A DNA stretch of 64,000 nucleotides, from positions 148,855,841-148,919,840 of the forward strand of contig OY992537.1 in assembly GCA_963921195.1 (NCBI GenBank). Reading direction: 5' to 3'. The notes under the pieces were generated by a model that saw nothing but the letters and a program-made list of their open reading frames with translations, ran no database searches and had not been told where the DNA came from. This document shows positions 27,621-41,600 of the stretch, piece after piece (the stretch's first letter is position 1; every line of letters begins with the position of its first letter). Position numbers and translations under genes: made by a program. This DNA is from Pegoplata infirma (taxonomy: Eukaryota > Arthropoda > Insecta > Diptera > Anthomyiidae).

Positions 27621-28447
27621 CAAGTAAGAAAATTATAGTCGGTCAAGACCGACCATATAATACCCTACACCAAGGTTTCCCGGAAAATGGGTCCCATGGA
27701 TCGATTAGATCTATATGTTGTAAAACCTTTAATAAGTGAAGAAAACACTCACAAATCAAATTTGAGTGAAATAGGCTTCTATTTGTTGACAATAAACCGC
27801 TTTAACTGAATATCGGGCGAAATTTTCACAAGGGGCCTGAGTCCAAAACTGGTCCGATGATTATCAGGTTTGATAAGGTTAACATACACAAACAAAATTT
27901 TAATTAAATATTTTCTATTTTCATGAAATTTGAGACATTTATGTGAAAATCGGGAAGGTGGTTTGTATGGGGGCTACAAGAAGAACTGGTCCGATTTCTT
28001 TGAAATTCGGAATGATGATATGTGAAGACAAAACATGTTTACCATCCAAATTTCAAAGCGATACCTTCTACAATACGGTTATTAGAGTCATTTGAGCCAA
28101 AACTAAAGAGGACCTTTGTATGGGGGCTAGGTCTAAATATGGACCGATTTTTTCCAATTTCAATAGGCTTCGTCCTTGGGCCAAGAGAGACTTAAGTTTC
28201 AAATTTCAAGTCAATTGATTAAAAATTGCGACCTGTATCGTGTTTACACCGTTTATATGGACAGACAGACAGACGGACGGACGGACGGACGGACAGACGG
28301 ACGGACGGACATCGCTAAATCGACTCAAAAAGTGATTCTGAGTCGATCGGTATACTTAAAGGTGGGTCTAGGACCAATATTTCGGGTAGTTACAAACATC
28401 AGCACAAACTCATTATACCCTGTACCACAGTGTGGTGTAGGGTATAA
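27621..28447. mobile_element. 827-bp non-autonomous transposable element
   Basis: This insertion splits ttaaaaa from tgagggtctcc of a monomer with no satellite loss. It starts caagtaagaaaattatagtc, with ataataccctacacca shortly after. It ends in a hairpin whose last arm, tggtgtagggtataat, is the reverse complement of that early motif, giving subterminal inverted repeats. It contains GGAC/ACAG repeats near its 3' part and no transposase or RT frame. No clear target-site duplication is visible: the host reads A, element, T. The style matches dispersed repeats I recall from higher flies. The superfamily is unresolved; it is not a canonical Helitron, because no TC...CTRR ends are present. Confidence 0.8.
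28259..28310. repeat. GGAC/ACAG microsatellite inside the 827-bp element
   Basis: A run of acagacagacagacggacgg and further ggac tetramers, interrupted once by ggacagac. The tract ends at catcgctaaatcgactc. It is strikingly GC-rich compared with the surrounding satellite. Tetramer tracts in this position are a common trait of fly dispersed repeats (established in general; family here inferred). Confidence 0.9.
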
Positions 28448-28448
28448 T
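28412..28448. repeat. Terminal hairpin of the 827-bp element
   Basis: Arms attataccctgtaccaca and tgtggtgtagggtataat are reverse complements at 16 of 18 positions with essentially no loop beyond the central g. The last t may belong to the satellite target. Such a terminal palindrome could be a recognition or processing signal; that role is inferred. Confidence 0.8.
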
Positions 28449-31400
28449 GAGGGTCTCCAAGAAACCTTAAATAATGGGTTTCTCATAAAAATGAAAAAAA
28501 AACTTTGAATAAATGCATATATCTCTGTAAGTACCAGCCCGATTGCCTCACATTTGGTTCCAGAGGAAAGATAAAGTCTCAATCTTTTATTTTTTTGTTA
28601 TTTTGACAAAATCGGAGCAACAGTTGCAGAGATACAGCCGTTGAAAGTAAAAGTTCTCCAGACTACGAAAAATTACAAGTTTATCATTTTTGAAAAAATA
28701 TTTTTTTTTAAAAATTTAAAATCGAGCAATCTCTTTTATTCTAATTAAACTTTATTGAAAAAGATTTAAATTCGTGCAAAGGCATTTGAAATTGATATAA
28801 TGGTAACCTTGATATAGCCATTTCAAGTTATTACAAGTAACCCGAAAATATTTTTGATATGAATGAATAAATATCTGTTAATACTAGTCCGATAGTCTTA
28901 ATTTTTTTCTGTCATGATAAAGCTAATATACTTATGCATTCTAGTTTTTATAGAGTCAAAATCGGATCATTATTTACCGAGTTATAGCAATTTAAAAATG
29001 AGGGTCTCCAAGAAACCTTAAATAATGGGTTTCTCATAAAAATAAAAAAAAACTTTGCATAAATGCATATATCTCTGTAAGTACCAGCCCGATTGCCTCA
29101 CATTTGGTTCCAGAGGAAAGATAAAGTCTCAATCTTTTATTTTTTTGTTATTTTGACAAAATCGGAGCAATAGTTGCAGAGATACAGCCGTTGAAAGTAA
29201 AAGGTCTCCAGACTACGAAAAATTACAAGTTTATCATTTTGAAAAAATAAATTTTTTTAAAAATTTAAAATCGAGTAATCTCTTTTATTCTATTTAAACT
29301 TTATTGAAAAAAATTTAAATTCGTGCAAAGGCATTTGAAATCGAAATAATGGTAACCTTGATATAGCCATTTCAAGTTATTACAAGTAACCCGAAAATAT
29401 TTTTGATATGAATGCATAAATATCTGTTAATACTAGTCCGATAGTCTTAATTTTTTTCTGTCATGATAAAGCTAATATTCTTATGCCTTCTAGTTTTTAT
29501 AGAGTCAAAATCGGATCATTATTTACCGAGTTATAGCAATTTAAAAATGAGGGTCTCCAAAAAACCTTAAATAATGGGTTTCTCATAAAAATGAAAAATA
29601 AACTTTGCATAAATGCATATATCTCTGTAAGTACCAGCCCGATTGTCTCACATTTGGTTCCAGAGGAAAGATAAAGTCTCAATCTTTTATTTTTTTGTTA
29701 TTTTGACAAAATCGGAGCAATAGTTGCAGAGATACAGCCGTCGAAAGTAAAAGGTCTCCAGACTACGAAAAATTACAACTTTATCATTTTTGAAAAAATA
29801 AATTTTTTTAAAAATTTAAAATCGAGCAATCTCTTTTATTCTATTTAAACTTTATTGAAAAAGATTTAAATTCGTGCAAAGGCATTTGAAATCGAAATAA
29901 TGGTAACCTTGATATAGCCATTTCAAGTTATTACAAGTAACCCGAAAATATTTTTGATATGAATGCATAAATATCTGTTAATACTAGTCCGATAGTCTTA
30001 ATTTTTTGCTGTCATGATAAAGCTAATATACTTATGCATTCTAGTTTTTATATAGTCAAAATCGGATCATTATTTACCGAGTTATAGCAATTTAAAAATG
30101 AGGGTCTCCAAAAAACCTTAAATAATGGGTTTCTCATAAAAATGAAAAAAAAACTTTGCATAAATGCATATATCTCTGTAAGTACCAGCCCGATTGTCTC
30201 ACATTTGGTTCCAGAGGAAAGATAAAGTCTTAATCTTTTATTTTTTTGTTATTTTGACAAAATTGGAGCAATAGTTGCAGAGATACAGCCGTTGAAAGTA
30301 AAAGGTCTCCAGACTACAAAAAATTACAAGTTTATCATTTTTGAAAAAATAATTTTTTTTAAAAATTTAAAATCGAGCAATCTCTTTTATTCTATTTAAA
30401 CTTTATTGAAAAAGATTTAAATTCGTGCAAAGGCATTAGAAAACGATAGAATGGTAACCTTGATATAGCCATTTCAAGTTATTACAAGTAACCCGAAAAT
30501 ATTTTTGATATGAATGCATAAATATCTGTTAATATTAGTCCGATAGTCTTAATTTTTTTCTGTCATGATAAAGCTAATATACTTATGCCTTCTAGTTTCT
30601 ATAGAGTCAAAATCGGATCATTATTTACCGAGTTATAGCAATTTAAAAATGAGGGTCTCCAAAAAACCTTAAATAATGGGTTTCTCATAAAAATGAAAAA
30701 AAAAACTTTGCATAAATGCATATATCTCTGTAAGTACCAGCCCGATTGTCTTACATTTGGTTCCAGAGGAAAGATAAAGTCTCAATCTTTTATTTTTTTG
30801 TTATTTTGACAAAATCGGAGCAATAGTTGCAGAGATACAGCCGTTGAAAGTAAAAGGTCTCCAGACTACGAAAAATTACAAGTTTATCATTTTTGAAAAA
30901 ATAATTTTTTTTAAAAATTTAAAATCGAGCAATCTCTTTTATTCGAATTAAACTTTATTGAAAAAGATTTAAATTCGTGCAAAGGCATTTGAAATCGATA
31001 TAATGGTAACCTTGATATAGCCATTTCAAGTTATTACAAGTAACCCGAAAATATTTTTGATATGAATGCATAAATATCTGTTAATACTAGTCCGATAGTC
31101 TTAATTTTTTTCTGTCATGATAAAGCTAATATACTTATGCATTCTAATTTTTATAGAGTCAAAATCGGATCATTATTTACCGAGTTATAGCAATTTAAAA
31201 ATGAGGGTCTCCAAAAAACCTTAAATAATGGGTTTCTCATAAAAATGAAAAAAAAAAACTTTGCATAAATGCATATATCTCTGTAAGTACCAGCCCGATT
31301 GTCTCACATTTGGTTCCAGAGGAAAGATAAAGTCTCAATCTTTTATTTTTTTGTTATTTTGACAAAATCGGAGCAATAGTTGCAGAGATACAGCCGTTGA

Positions 31401-32382
31401 AAGTAAAAGGTCTCCAGACTACGAAAAATTACAAGTTTATCATTTTTGAAAAAAAAAATTTTTTTTAAAAATTTAAAATCGAGCAATCTCTTTTATTCTA
31501 TTTAAACTTTATTGAAAAAGATTTAAATTCGTGCAAAGGCATTAGAAAACGATAGAATGGTAACCTTGATATAGCCATTTCAAGTTATTACAAGTAACCC
31601 GAAAATATTTTTGATATGAATGCATAAATATCTGTTAATACTAGTCTGATAGTCTTAAATTTTTTCTGTCATGATAAAGCTAATATACTTATGCATTCTA
31701 GTTTTTATAGAGTCAAAATCGCATCATTATTTACCGAGTTATAGCAATTTAAAAATGAGGGTCTCCAAAAAACCTTAAATAATGGGTTTCTCATAAAAAT
31801 GAAAAAAAAACTTTGCATAAATGCATATATCTCTGTAAGTACCAGCCCGATTGTCTCACATTTGGTTCCAGAGGAAAGATAAAGTCTCAATCTTTTATTT
31901 TTTTGTTATTTTGACAAAATCGGAGCAATAGTTGCAGAGATACAGCCGTTGAAAGTAAAAGGTCTCCAGACTACGAAAAATTACAAGTTTATCATTTTGA
32001 AAAAATAAATTTTTTTAAAAATTTAAAATCGAGCAATCTCTTTTATTCTATTTAAACTTTATTGAAAAAAATTTAAATTCGTGCAAAGGCATTTGAAATC
32101 GAAATAATGGTAACCTTGATATAGCCATTTCAAGTTATTACAAGTAACCCGAAAATATTTTTGATATGAATGCATAAATATCTGTTAATACTAGTCCGAT
32201 AGTCTTAATTTTTTGCTGTCATGATAAAGCTAATATACTTATGCATTCTAGTTTTTATATAGTCAAAATCGGATCATTATTTACCGAGTTATAGCAATTT
32301 AAAAATGAGGGTCTCCAAAAAACCTTAAATAATGGGTTTCTCATAAAAATGAAAAAAAAACTTTGCATAAATGCTATATCTC

Positions 32383-35000
32383 TGTAAGTACCAGCCCGAT
32401 TGTCTCACATTTGGTTCCAGAGGAAAGATAAAGTCTTAATCTTTTATTTTTTTGTTATTTTGACAAAATTGGAGCAATAGTTGCAGAGATACAGCCGTTG
32501 AAAGTAAAAGGTCTCCAGACTACAAAAAATTACAAGTTTATCATTTTTGAAAAAATAATTTTTTTTAAAAATTTAAAATCGAGCAATCTCTTTTATTCTA
32601 TTTAAACTTTATTGAAAAAGATTTAAATTCGTGCAAAGGCATTAGAAAACGATAGAATGGTAACCTTGATATAGCCATTTCAAGTTATTACAAGTAACCC
32701 GAAAATATTTTTGATATGAATGCATAAATATCTGTTAATACTAGTCCGATAGTCTTAATTTTTTTCTGTCATGATAAAGCTAATATACTTATGCCTTCTA
32801 GTTTTTATAGAGTCAAAATCGGATCATTATTTACCGAGTTATAGCAATTTAAAAATGAGGGTCTCCAAAAAACCTTAAATAATGGGTTTCTCATAAAAAT
32901 GAAAAAAAAACTTTGCATAAATGCATATATATCTGTAAGTACCAGCCCGATTGTCTCACATTTGGTTCCAGAGGAAAGATAAAGTCTCAATCTTTTATTT
33001 TTTTGTTATTTTGACAAAATCGGAGCAATAGTTGCAGAGATACAGCCGTTGAAAGTAAAAGGTCTCCAGACTACGAAAAATTACAAGTTTATCATTTTTG
33101 AAAAAATTATTATTTTTAAAAATTTAAAATCGAGCAATCTCTTTTATTCTAATTAAACTTTATTGAAAAAGATTTAAATTCGTGCAAAGGCATTTGAAAT
33201 CGATATAATGGTAACCTTGATATAGCCATTTCAAGTTATTACAAGTAACCCGAAAATATTTTTGATATGAATGCATAAATATCTGTTAATACTAGTCCGA
33301 TAGTCTTAATTTGTTTCTGTCATGATAAAGCTAATATACTTATGCATTCTAATTTTTATAGAGTCAAAATCGGATCATTATTTACCGAGTTATAGCAATT
33401 TAAAAATGAGGGTCTCCAAAAAACCTTAAATAATGGGTTTCTCATAAAAATGAAAAAAAAAAAACTTTGCATAAATGCATATATCTCTGTAAGTACCAGC
33501 CCGATTGTCTCACACTTGGTTCCAGAGGAAAGATAAAGTCTCAATCTTTTAATTTTTTGTTATTTTGACAAAATCGGAGCATTAGTTGCAGAGATACAGC
33601 CGTTGAAAGTAAAAGGTCTCCAGACTACGAAAAATTACAAGTTTATCATTTTTGAAAAAAAAAAAATTTTTAAAAATTTAAAATCGAGCAATCTCTTTTA
33701 TTCTATTTAAACTTTATTGAAAAAGATTTAAATTCGTGCAAAGGCATTAGAAAACGATAGAATGGTAACCTTGATATAGCCATTTCAAGTTATTACAAGT
33801 AACCCGAAAATATTTTTGATATGAATGCATAAATATCTGTTAATACTAGTCTGATAGTCTTAAATTTTTTCTGTCATGATAAAGCTAATATACTTATGCA
33901 TTCTAGTTTTTATAGAGTCAAAATCGCATCATTATTTACCGAGTTATAGCAATTTAAAAATGAGGGTCTCCAAAAAACCTTAAATAATGGGTTTCTCATA
34001 AAAATGAAAAAAAAACTTTGCATAAATGCATATATCTCTGTAAGTACCAGCCCGATTGTCTCACATTTGGTTCCAGAGGAAAGATAAAGTCTCAATCTTT
34101 TATTTTTTTGTTATTTTGACAAAATCGGAGCAATAGTTGCAGAGATACAGCCGTTGAAAGTAAAAGGTCTCCAGACTACGAAAAATTACAAGTTTATCAT
34201 TTTTGAAAAAATAATTTTTTTTTAAAAATTTAAAATCGAGCAATCTCTTTTATTCTTATTAAGCTTTATTGAAAAAGATTTAAATTCGTGCAAAGGCATT
34301 TGAAATTGATATAATGGTAACCTTGATATAGCCATTTCAAGTTATTACAAGTAACCCGAAAATATTTTTGATATGAATGCATAAATATCTGTTAATACTA
34401 GTCCGATAGTCTTAATTTTTTTCTGTCATGATAAAGCTAATATACTTATGCATTCTAGTTTTTATAGAGTCAAAATCGGATCATTATTTACCGAGTTATA
34501 GCAATTTAAAAATGAGGGTCTCCAAGAAACCTTAAATAATGGGTTTCTCATAAAAATGAAAAAAAAACTTTGAATAAATGCATATATCTCTGTAAGTACC
34601 AGCCCGATTGCCTCACATTTGGTTCCAGAGGAAAGATAAAGTCTCAATATTTTATTTTTTTTGTTATTTTGACAAAATCGGAGCAATAGTTGCAGAGATA
34701 CAGCCGTTGAAAGTAAAAGGTCTCCAGACTACGAAAAATTACAAGTTTATCATATTTGAAAAAATAAATTTTTTTAAAAATTTAAAATCGAGCAATCTCT
34801 TTTATTCTAATTAAACTTTATTGAAAAAGATTTAAATTCGTGCAAAGGCATTTGAAATCGATATAATGGTAACCTTGATATAGCCATTTCAAGTTATTAC
34901 AAGTAACCCGAAAATATTTTTGATATGAATGCATAAGTATCTGTTAATACTAGTCCGATAGTCTTAATTTTTTTCTGTCATGATAAAGCTAATATACTTA
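32383..35000. repeat. 2618-bp duplicated block, copy 1
   Basis: First copy of a 2618-bp block of just under five monomers. Private variants that recur at exactly or almost exactly +2618: catatatatctgtaag (about 32925), aattattatttttaaa (about 33105), taatttgtttctg (about 33308), cacacttgg (about 33511), gagcattag (about 33577), tcttattaagctt (about 34253), catatttg (about 34752) and gcataagtatctg (about 34931). The unit is five monomers minus about 137-141 bp. Confidence 0.92.
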
Positions 35001-35010
35001 TGTAAGTACC
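34990..35010. other. Phase-breaking duplication junction
   Basis: The sequence reads ctaatatacttatgtaagta: the end of a subunit C block (atacttatg) is fused to mid-subunit B (tgtaagtacc), with tg shared by both sides. Equivalent positions 34462 and 35423 are 961 bp apart instead of about 1102. This is the seam of the 2618-bp tandem duplication, consistent with exchange between out-of-register monomers at 2 bp of microhomology. Confidence 0.92.
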
Positions 35011-37618
35011 AGCCCGATTGTCTCACATTTGGTTCCAGAGGAAAGATAAAGTCTTAATCTTTTATTTTTTTGTTATTTTGACAAAATTGGAGCAATAGTT
35101 GCAGAGATACAGCCGTTGAAAGTAAAAGGTCTCCAGACTACAAAAAATTACAAGTTTATCATTTTTGAAAAAATAATTTTTTTTAAAAATTTAAAATCGA
35201 GCAATCTCTTTTATTCTATTTAAACTTTATTGAAAAAGATTTAAATTCGTGCAAAGGCATTAGAAAACGATAGAATGGTAACCTTGATATAGCCATTTCA
35301 AGTTATTACAAGTAACCCGAAAATATTTTTGATATGAATGCATAAATATCTGTTAATACTAGTCCGATAGTCTTAATTTTTTTCTGTCATGATAAAGCTA
35401 ATATACTTATGCCTTCTAGTTTTTATAGAGTCAAAATCGGATCATTATTTACCGAGTTATAGCAATTTAAAAATGAGGGTCTCCAAAAAACCTTAAATAA
35501 TGGGTTTCTCATAAAAATGAAAAAAAAACTTTGCATAAATGCATATATATCTGTAAGTACCAGCCCGATTGTCTCACATTTGGTTCCAGAGGAAAGATAA
35601 AGTCTCAATCTTTTATTTTTTTGTTATTTTGACAAAATCGGAGCAATAGTTGCAGAGATACAGCCGTTGAAAGTAAAAGGTCTCCAGACTACGAAAAATT
35701 ACAAGTTTATCATTTTTGAAAAAATTATTATTTTTAAAAATTTAAAATCGAGCAATCTCTTTTATTCTAATTAAACTTTATTGAAAAAGATTTAAATTCG
35801 TGCAAAGGCATTTGAAATCGATATAATGGTAACCTTGATATAGCCATTTCAAGTTATTACAAGTAACCCGAAAATATTTTTGATATGAATGCATAAATAT
35901 CTGTTAATACTAGTCCGATAGTCTTAATTTGTTTCTGTCATGATAAAGCTAATATACTTATGCATTCTAATTTTTATAGAGTCAAAATCGGATCATTATT
36001 TACCGAGTTATAGCAATTTAAAAATGAGGGTCTCCAAAAAACCTTAAATAATGGGTTTCTCATAAAAATGAAAAAAAAAAAACTTTGCATAAATGCATAT
36101 ATCTCTGTAAGTACCAGCCCGATTGTCTCACACTTGGTTCCAGAGGAAAGATAAAGTCTCAATCTTTTAATTTTTTGTTATTTTGACAAAATCGGAGCAT
36201 TAGTTGCAGAGATACAGCCGTTGAAAGTAAAAGGTCTCCAGACTACGAAAAATTACAAGTTTATCATTTTTGAAAAAAAAAAAATTTTTAAAAATTTAAA
36301 ATCGAGCAATCTCTTTTATTCTATTTAAACTTTATTGAAAAAGATTTAAATTCGTGCAAAGGCATTAGAAAACGATAGAATGGTAACCTTGATATAGCCA
36401 TTTCAAGTTATTACAAGTAACCCGAAAATATTTTTGATATGAATGCATAAATATCTGTTAATACTAGTCTGATAGTCTTAAATTTTTTCTGTCATGATAA
36501 AGCTAATATACTTATGCATTCTAGTTTTTATAGAGTCAAAATCGCATCATTATTTACCGAGTTATAGCAATTTAAAAATGAGGGTCTCCAAAAAACCTTA
36601 AATAATGGGTTTCTCATAAAAATGAAAAAAAAACTTTGCATAAATGCATATATCTCTGTAAGTACCAGCCCGATTGTCTCACATTTGGTTCCAGAGGAAA
36701 GATAAAGTCTCAATCTTTTATTTTTTTGTTATTTTGACAAAATCGGAGCAATAGTTGCAGAGATACAGCCGTTGAAAGTAAAAGGTCTCCAGACTACGAA
36801 AAATTACAAGTTTATCATTTTTGAAAAAATAATTTTTTTTTAAAAATTTAAAATCGAGCAATCTCTTTTATTCTTATTAAGCTTTATTGAAAAAGATTTA
36901 AATTCGTGCAAAGGCATTTGAAATTGATATAATGGTAACCTTGATATAGCCATTTCAAGTTATTACAAGTAACCCGAAAATATTTTTGATATGAATGCAT
37001 AAATATCTGTTAATACTAGTCCGATAGTCTTAATTTTTTTCTGTCATGATAAAGCTAATATACTTATGCATTCTAGTTTTTATAGAGTCAAAATCGGATC
37101 ATTATTTACCGAGTTATAGCAATTTAAAAATGAGGGTCTCCAAGAAACCTTAAATAATGGGTTTCTCATAAAAATGAAAAAAAAACTTTGAATAAATGCA
37201 TATATCTCTGTAAGTACCAGCCCGATTGCCTCACATTTGGTTCCAGAGGAAAGATAAAGTCTCAATATTTTATTTTTTTTGTTATTTTGACAAAATCGGA
37301 GCAATAGTTGCAGAGATACAGCCGTTGAAAGTAAAAGGTCTCCAGACTACGAAAAATTACAAGTTTATCATATTTGAAAAAATAAATTTTTTTAAAAATT
37401 TAAAATCGAGCAATCTCTTTTATTCTAATTAAACTTTATTGAAAAAGATTTAAATTCGTGCAAAGGCATTTGAAATCGATATAATGGTAACCTTGATATA
37501 GCCATTTCAAGTTATTACAAGTAACCCGAAAATATTTTTGATATGAATGCATAAGTATCTGTTAATACTAGTCCGATAGTCTTAATTTTTTTCTGTCATG
37601 ATAAAGCTAATATACTTA
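35001..37618. repeat. 2618-bp duplicated block, copy 2
   Basis: Second copy, directly abutting the first. It starts at tgtaagtaccagcccg, equivalent to 32383, and ends at atactta at 37618, where the sequence continues with the normal monomer (tgcattctag). The private variants of copy 1 are all present here and I noticed no differences by eye, so this is the youngest visible rearrangement in the window. Confidence 0.92.
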
Positions 37619-38699
37619 TGCATTCTAGTTTTTATAGAGTCAAAATCGGATCATTATTTACCGAGTTATAGCAATTTAAAAATGAGGGTCTCCAAAAAAC
37701 CTTAAATAATGGGTTTCTCATAAAAATAAAAAAAAACTTTGCATAAATGCATATATCTCTGTAAGTACCAGCCCGATTGCCTCACATTTGGTTCCAGAGG
37801 AAAGATAAAGTCTCAATCTTTTATTTTTTTGTTATTTTGACAAAATCGGAGCAATAGTTGCAGAGATACAGCCGTTGAAAGTAAAAGGTCTCCAGACTAC
37901 GAAAAATTACAAGTTTATCATTTTTGAAAAAAAAAAAAAATTTTTAAAATTTAAAATCGAGCAATCTCTTTTATTCTATTTAAACTTTATTGAAAAAGAT
38001 TTAAATTCGTGCAAAGGCATTAGAAAACGATAGAATGGTAACCTTGATATAGCCATTTCAAGTTATTACAAGTAACCCGAAAATATTTTTGATATGAATG
38101 CATAAATATCTGTTAATACTAGACTGATAGTCTTAAATTTTTTCTGTCATGATAAAGCTAATATACTTATGCATTCTAGTTTTTATAGAGTCAAAATCGC
38201 ATCATTATTTACCGAGTTATAGCAATTTAAAAATGAGGGTCTCCAAAAAACCTTAAATAATGGGTTTCTCATAAAAATGAAAAAAAAACTTTGCATAAAT
38301 GCATATATCTCTGTAAGTACCAGCCCGATTGTCTCACATTTGGTTCCAGAGGAAAGATAAAGTCTCAATCTTTTATTTTTTTGTTATTTTGACAAAATCG
38401 GAGCAATAGTTGCAGAGATACAGCCGTTGAAAGTAAAAGGTCTCCAGACTACGAAAAATTACAAGTTTATCATTTTTGAAAAAATAAATTTTTTTAAAAA
38501 TTTAAAATCGAGCAATCTCTTTTATTCGAATTAAACTTTATTGAAAAAGATTTAAATTCGTGCAAAGGCATTTGAAATTGATATAATGGTAACCTTGATA
38601 TAGCCATTTCAAGTTATTACAAGTAACCCGAAAATATTTTTGATATGAATGCATAAATATCTGTTAATACTAGTCCGATAGTCTTAATTTTTTTCTGTC

Positions 38700-41600
38700 A
38701 TGATAAAGCTAATATACTTATGCATTCTAGTTTTTATAGAGTCAAAATCGGATCATTATTTACCGAGTTATAGCAATTTAAAAATGAGGGTCTCCAAGAA
38801 ACCTTAAATAATGGGTTTCTCATAAAAATGAAAAAAAAACTTTGAACAAATGCATATATCTCTGTAAGTACCAGCCCGATTGCCTCACATTTGGTTCCAG
38901 AGGAAAGATAAAGTCTCAATATTTTATTTTTTTGTTATTTTGACAAAATCGGAGCAATAGTTGCAGAGATACAGCCGTTGAAAGTAAAAGGTCTCCAGAC
39001 TACAAAAAATTACAAGTTTATCATTTTTGAAAAAATAAATTTTTTTAAAAATTTAAAATCGAGCAATCTCTTTTATTCTAATTAAACTTTATTGAAAAAG
39101 ATTTAAATTCGTGCAAAGGCATTTGAAATCGATATAATGGTAACCTTGATATAGCCATTTCAAGTTATTACAAGTAACCCGAAAATATTTTTGATATGAA
39201 TGCATAAATATCTGTTAATACTAGTCCGATAGTCTTAATTTTTTTCTGTCATGATAAAGCTAATATACTTATGCATTCTAGTTTTTATAGAGTCAAAATC
39301 GGATCATTATTTACCGAGTTATAGCAATTTAAAAATGAGGGTCTCCAAGAAACCTTAAATAATGGGTTTCTCATAAAAATAAAAAAAAAACTTTGCATAA
39401 ATGCATATATCTCTGTAAGTACCAGCCCGATTGCCTCACATTTGGTTCCAGAGGAAAGATAAAGTCTCAATCTTTTATTTTTTTGTTATTTTGACAAAAT
39501 CGGAGCAATAGTTGCAGAGATACAGCCGTTGAAAGTAAAAGGTCTCCAGACTACGAAAAATTTCAAGTTTATCATTTTGAAAAAATAAATTTTTTTAAAA
39601 ATTTAAAATCGAGCAATCTCTTTTATTCTATTTAAACTTTATTGAAAAAAATTTAAATTCGTGCAAAGGCATTTGAAATCGAAATAATGGTAACCTTGAT
39701 ATAGCCATTTCAATTTATTACAAGTAACCCGAAAATATTTTTGATATGAATGCATAAATATTTGTTAATACTAGTCCGATAGTCTTAATTTTTTACTGTC
39801 ATGATAAAGCTAATATACTTATGCATTCTAGTTTTTATAGAGTCAAAATCGGATCATTATTTACCGAGTTATAGCAATTTAAAAATGAGGGTCTCCAAAA
39901 AACCTTAAATAATGGGTTTCTCATAAAAATGAAAAAAAAACTTTGCATAAATGCATATATCTCTGTAAGTACCAGCCCGATTGTCTCACATTTGGTTCCA
40001 GAGGAAAGATAAAGTCTTAATCTTTTATTTTTTTTGTTATTTTGACAAAATCGGAGCAATAGTTGCAGAGATACAGCCGTTGAAAGTAAAAGGTCTCCAG
40101 ACTACGAAAAATTACAAGTTTATCATTTTTGAAAAAATATTTTTTTTTTAAAATTTAAAATCGAGCAATCTCTTTTATTCTATTTAAACTTTATTGAAAA
40201 AGATTTAAATTCGTGCAAAGGCATTTGAAAGCGATATAATGGTAACCTTGATATAGCCATTTCAAGTTATTACAAGTAACCCGAAAATATTTTTGATATG
40301 AATGCATAAATATCTCTTAATACTAGTCTGATAGTCTTAATTTTTTTCTGTCATGATAAAGCTAATATACTTATGCATTCTAATTTTTATAGAGTCAAAA
40401 TCGGATCATTATTTACCGAGTTATAGCAATTTAAAAATGAGGGTCTCCAAAAAACCTTAAATAATGGGTTTCTCATAAAAATGAAAAAAAAAAAACTTTG
40501 CATAAATGCATATATCTCTGTAAGTACCAGCCCGATTGTCTCACATTTGGTTCCAGAGGAAAGATAAAGTCTCAATATTTTATTTTTTTGTTATTTTGAC
40601 AAAATCGGAGCAATAGTTGCAGAGATACAGCCGTTGAAAGTAAAAGGTCTCCAGACTACAAAAAATTTCAAGTTTATCATTTTGAAAAAATAAATTTTTT
40701 TAAAAATTTAAAATCGAGCAATCTCTTTTATTCTAATTAAACTTTATTGAAAAAGATTTAAATTCGTGCAAAGGCATTTGAAATCGATATAATGGTAACC
40801 TTGATATAGCCATTTCAAGTTATTACAAGTAACCCGAAAATATTTTTGATATGAATGCATAAATATCTGTTAATACTAGTCCGATAGTCTTAATTTTTTT
40901 CTGTCATGATAAAGCTAATATACTTATGCATTCTAGTTTTTATAGAGTCAAAATCGGATCATTATTTACCGAGTTATAGCAATTTAAAAATGAGGGTCTC
41001 CAAGAAACCTTAAATAATGGGTTTCTCATAAAAATGAAAAAAAAAACTTTGAACAAATGCATATATCTCTGTAAGTACCAGCCCGATTGCCTCACATTTG
41101 GTTCCAGAGGAAAGATAAAGTCTCAATATTTTATTTTTTTGTTATTTTGACAAAATCGGAGCAATAGTTGCAGAGATACAGCCGTTGAAAGTAAAAGGTC
41201 TCCAGACTACAAAAAATTACAAGTTTATCATTTTTGAAAAAATAAATTTTTTTAAAAATTTAAAATCGAGCAATCTCTTTTATTCTATTTAAACTTTATT
41301 GAAAAAGATTTAAATTCGTGCAAAGGCATTTGAAATCGATATAATGGTAACCTTGATATAGCCATTTCAAGTTATTACAAGTAACCCGAAAATATTTTTG
41401 ATATGAATGCATAAATATCTGTTAATACTAGTCCGATAGTCTTAATTTTTTTCTGTCATGATAAAGCTAATATACTTATGCATTCTAGTTTTTATAGAGT
41501 CAAAATCGGATCATTATTTACCGAGTTATAGCAATTTAAAAATTAGGGTCTCCAAGAAACCTTAAATAATGGGTTTCTCATAAAAATAAAAAAAAAACTT

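Noticed and set aside
28176..28582. ORFs of 110 and 85 codons at the 827-bp element
   Set aside because: They read through the tetramer microsatellite (a DRQTDGRT-type repeat) and into satellite; not protein-like.
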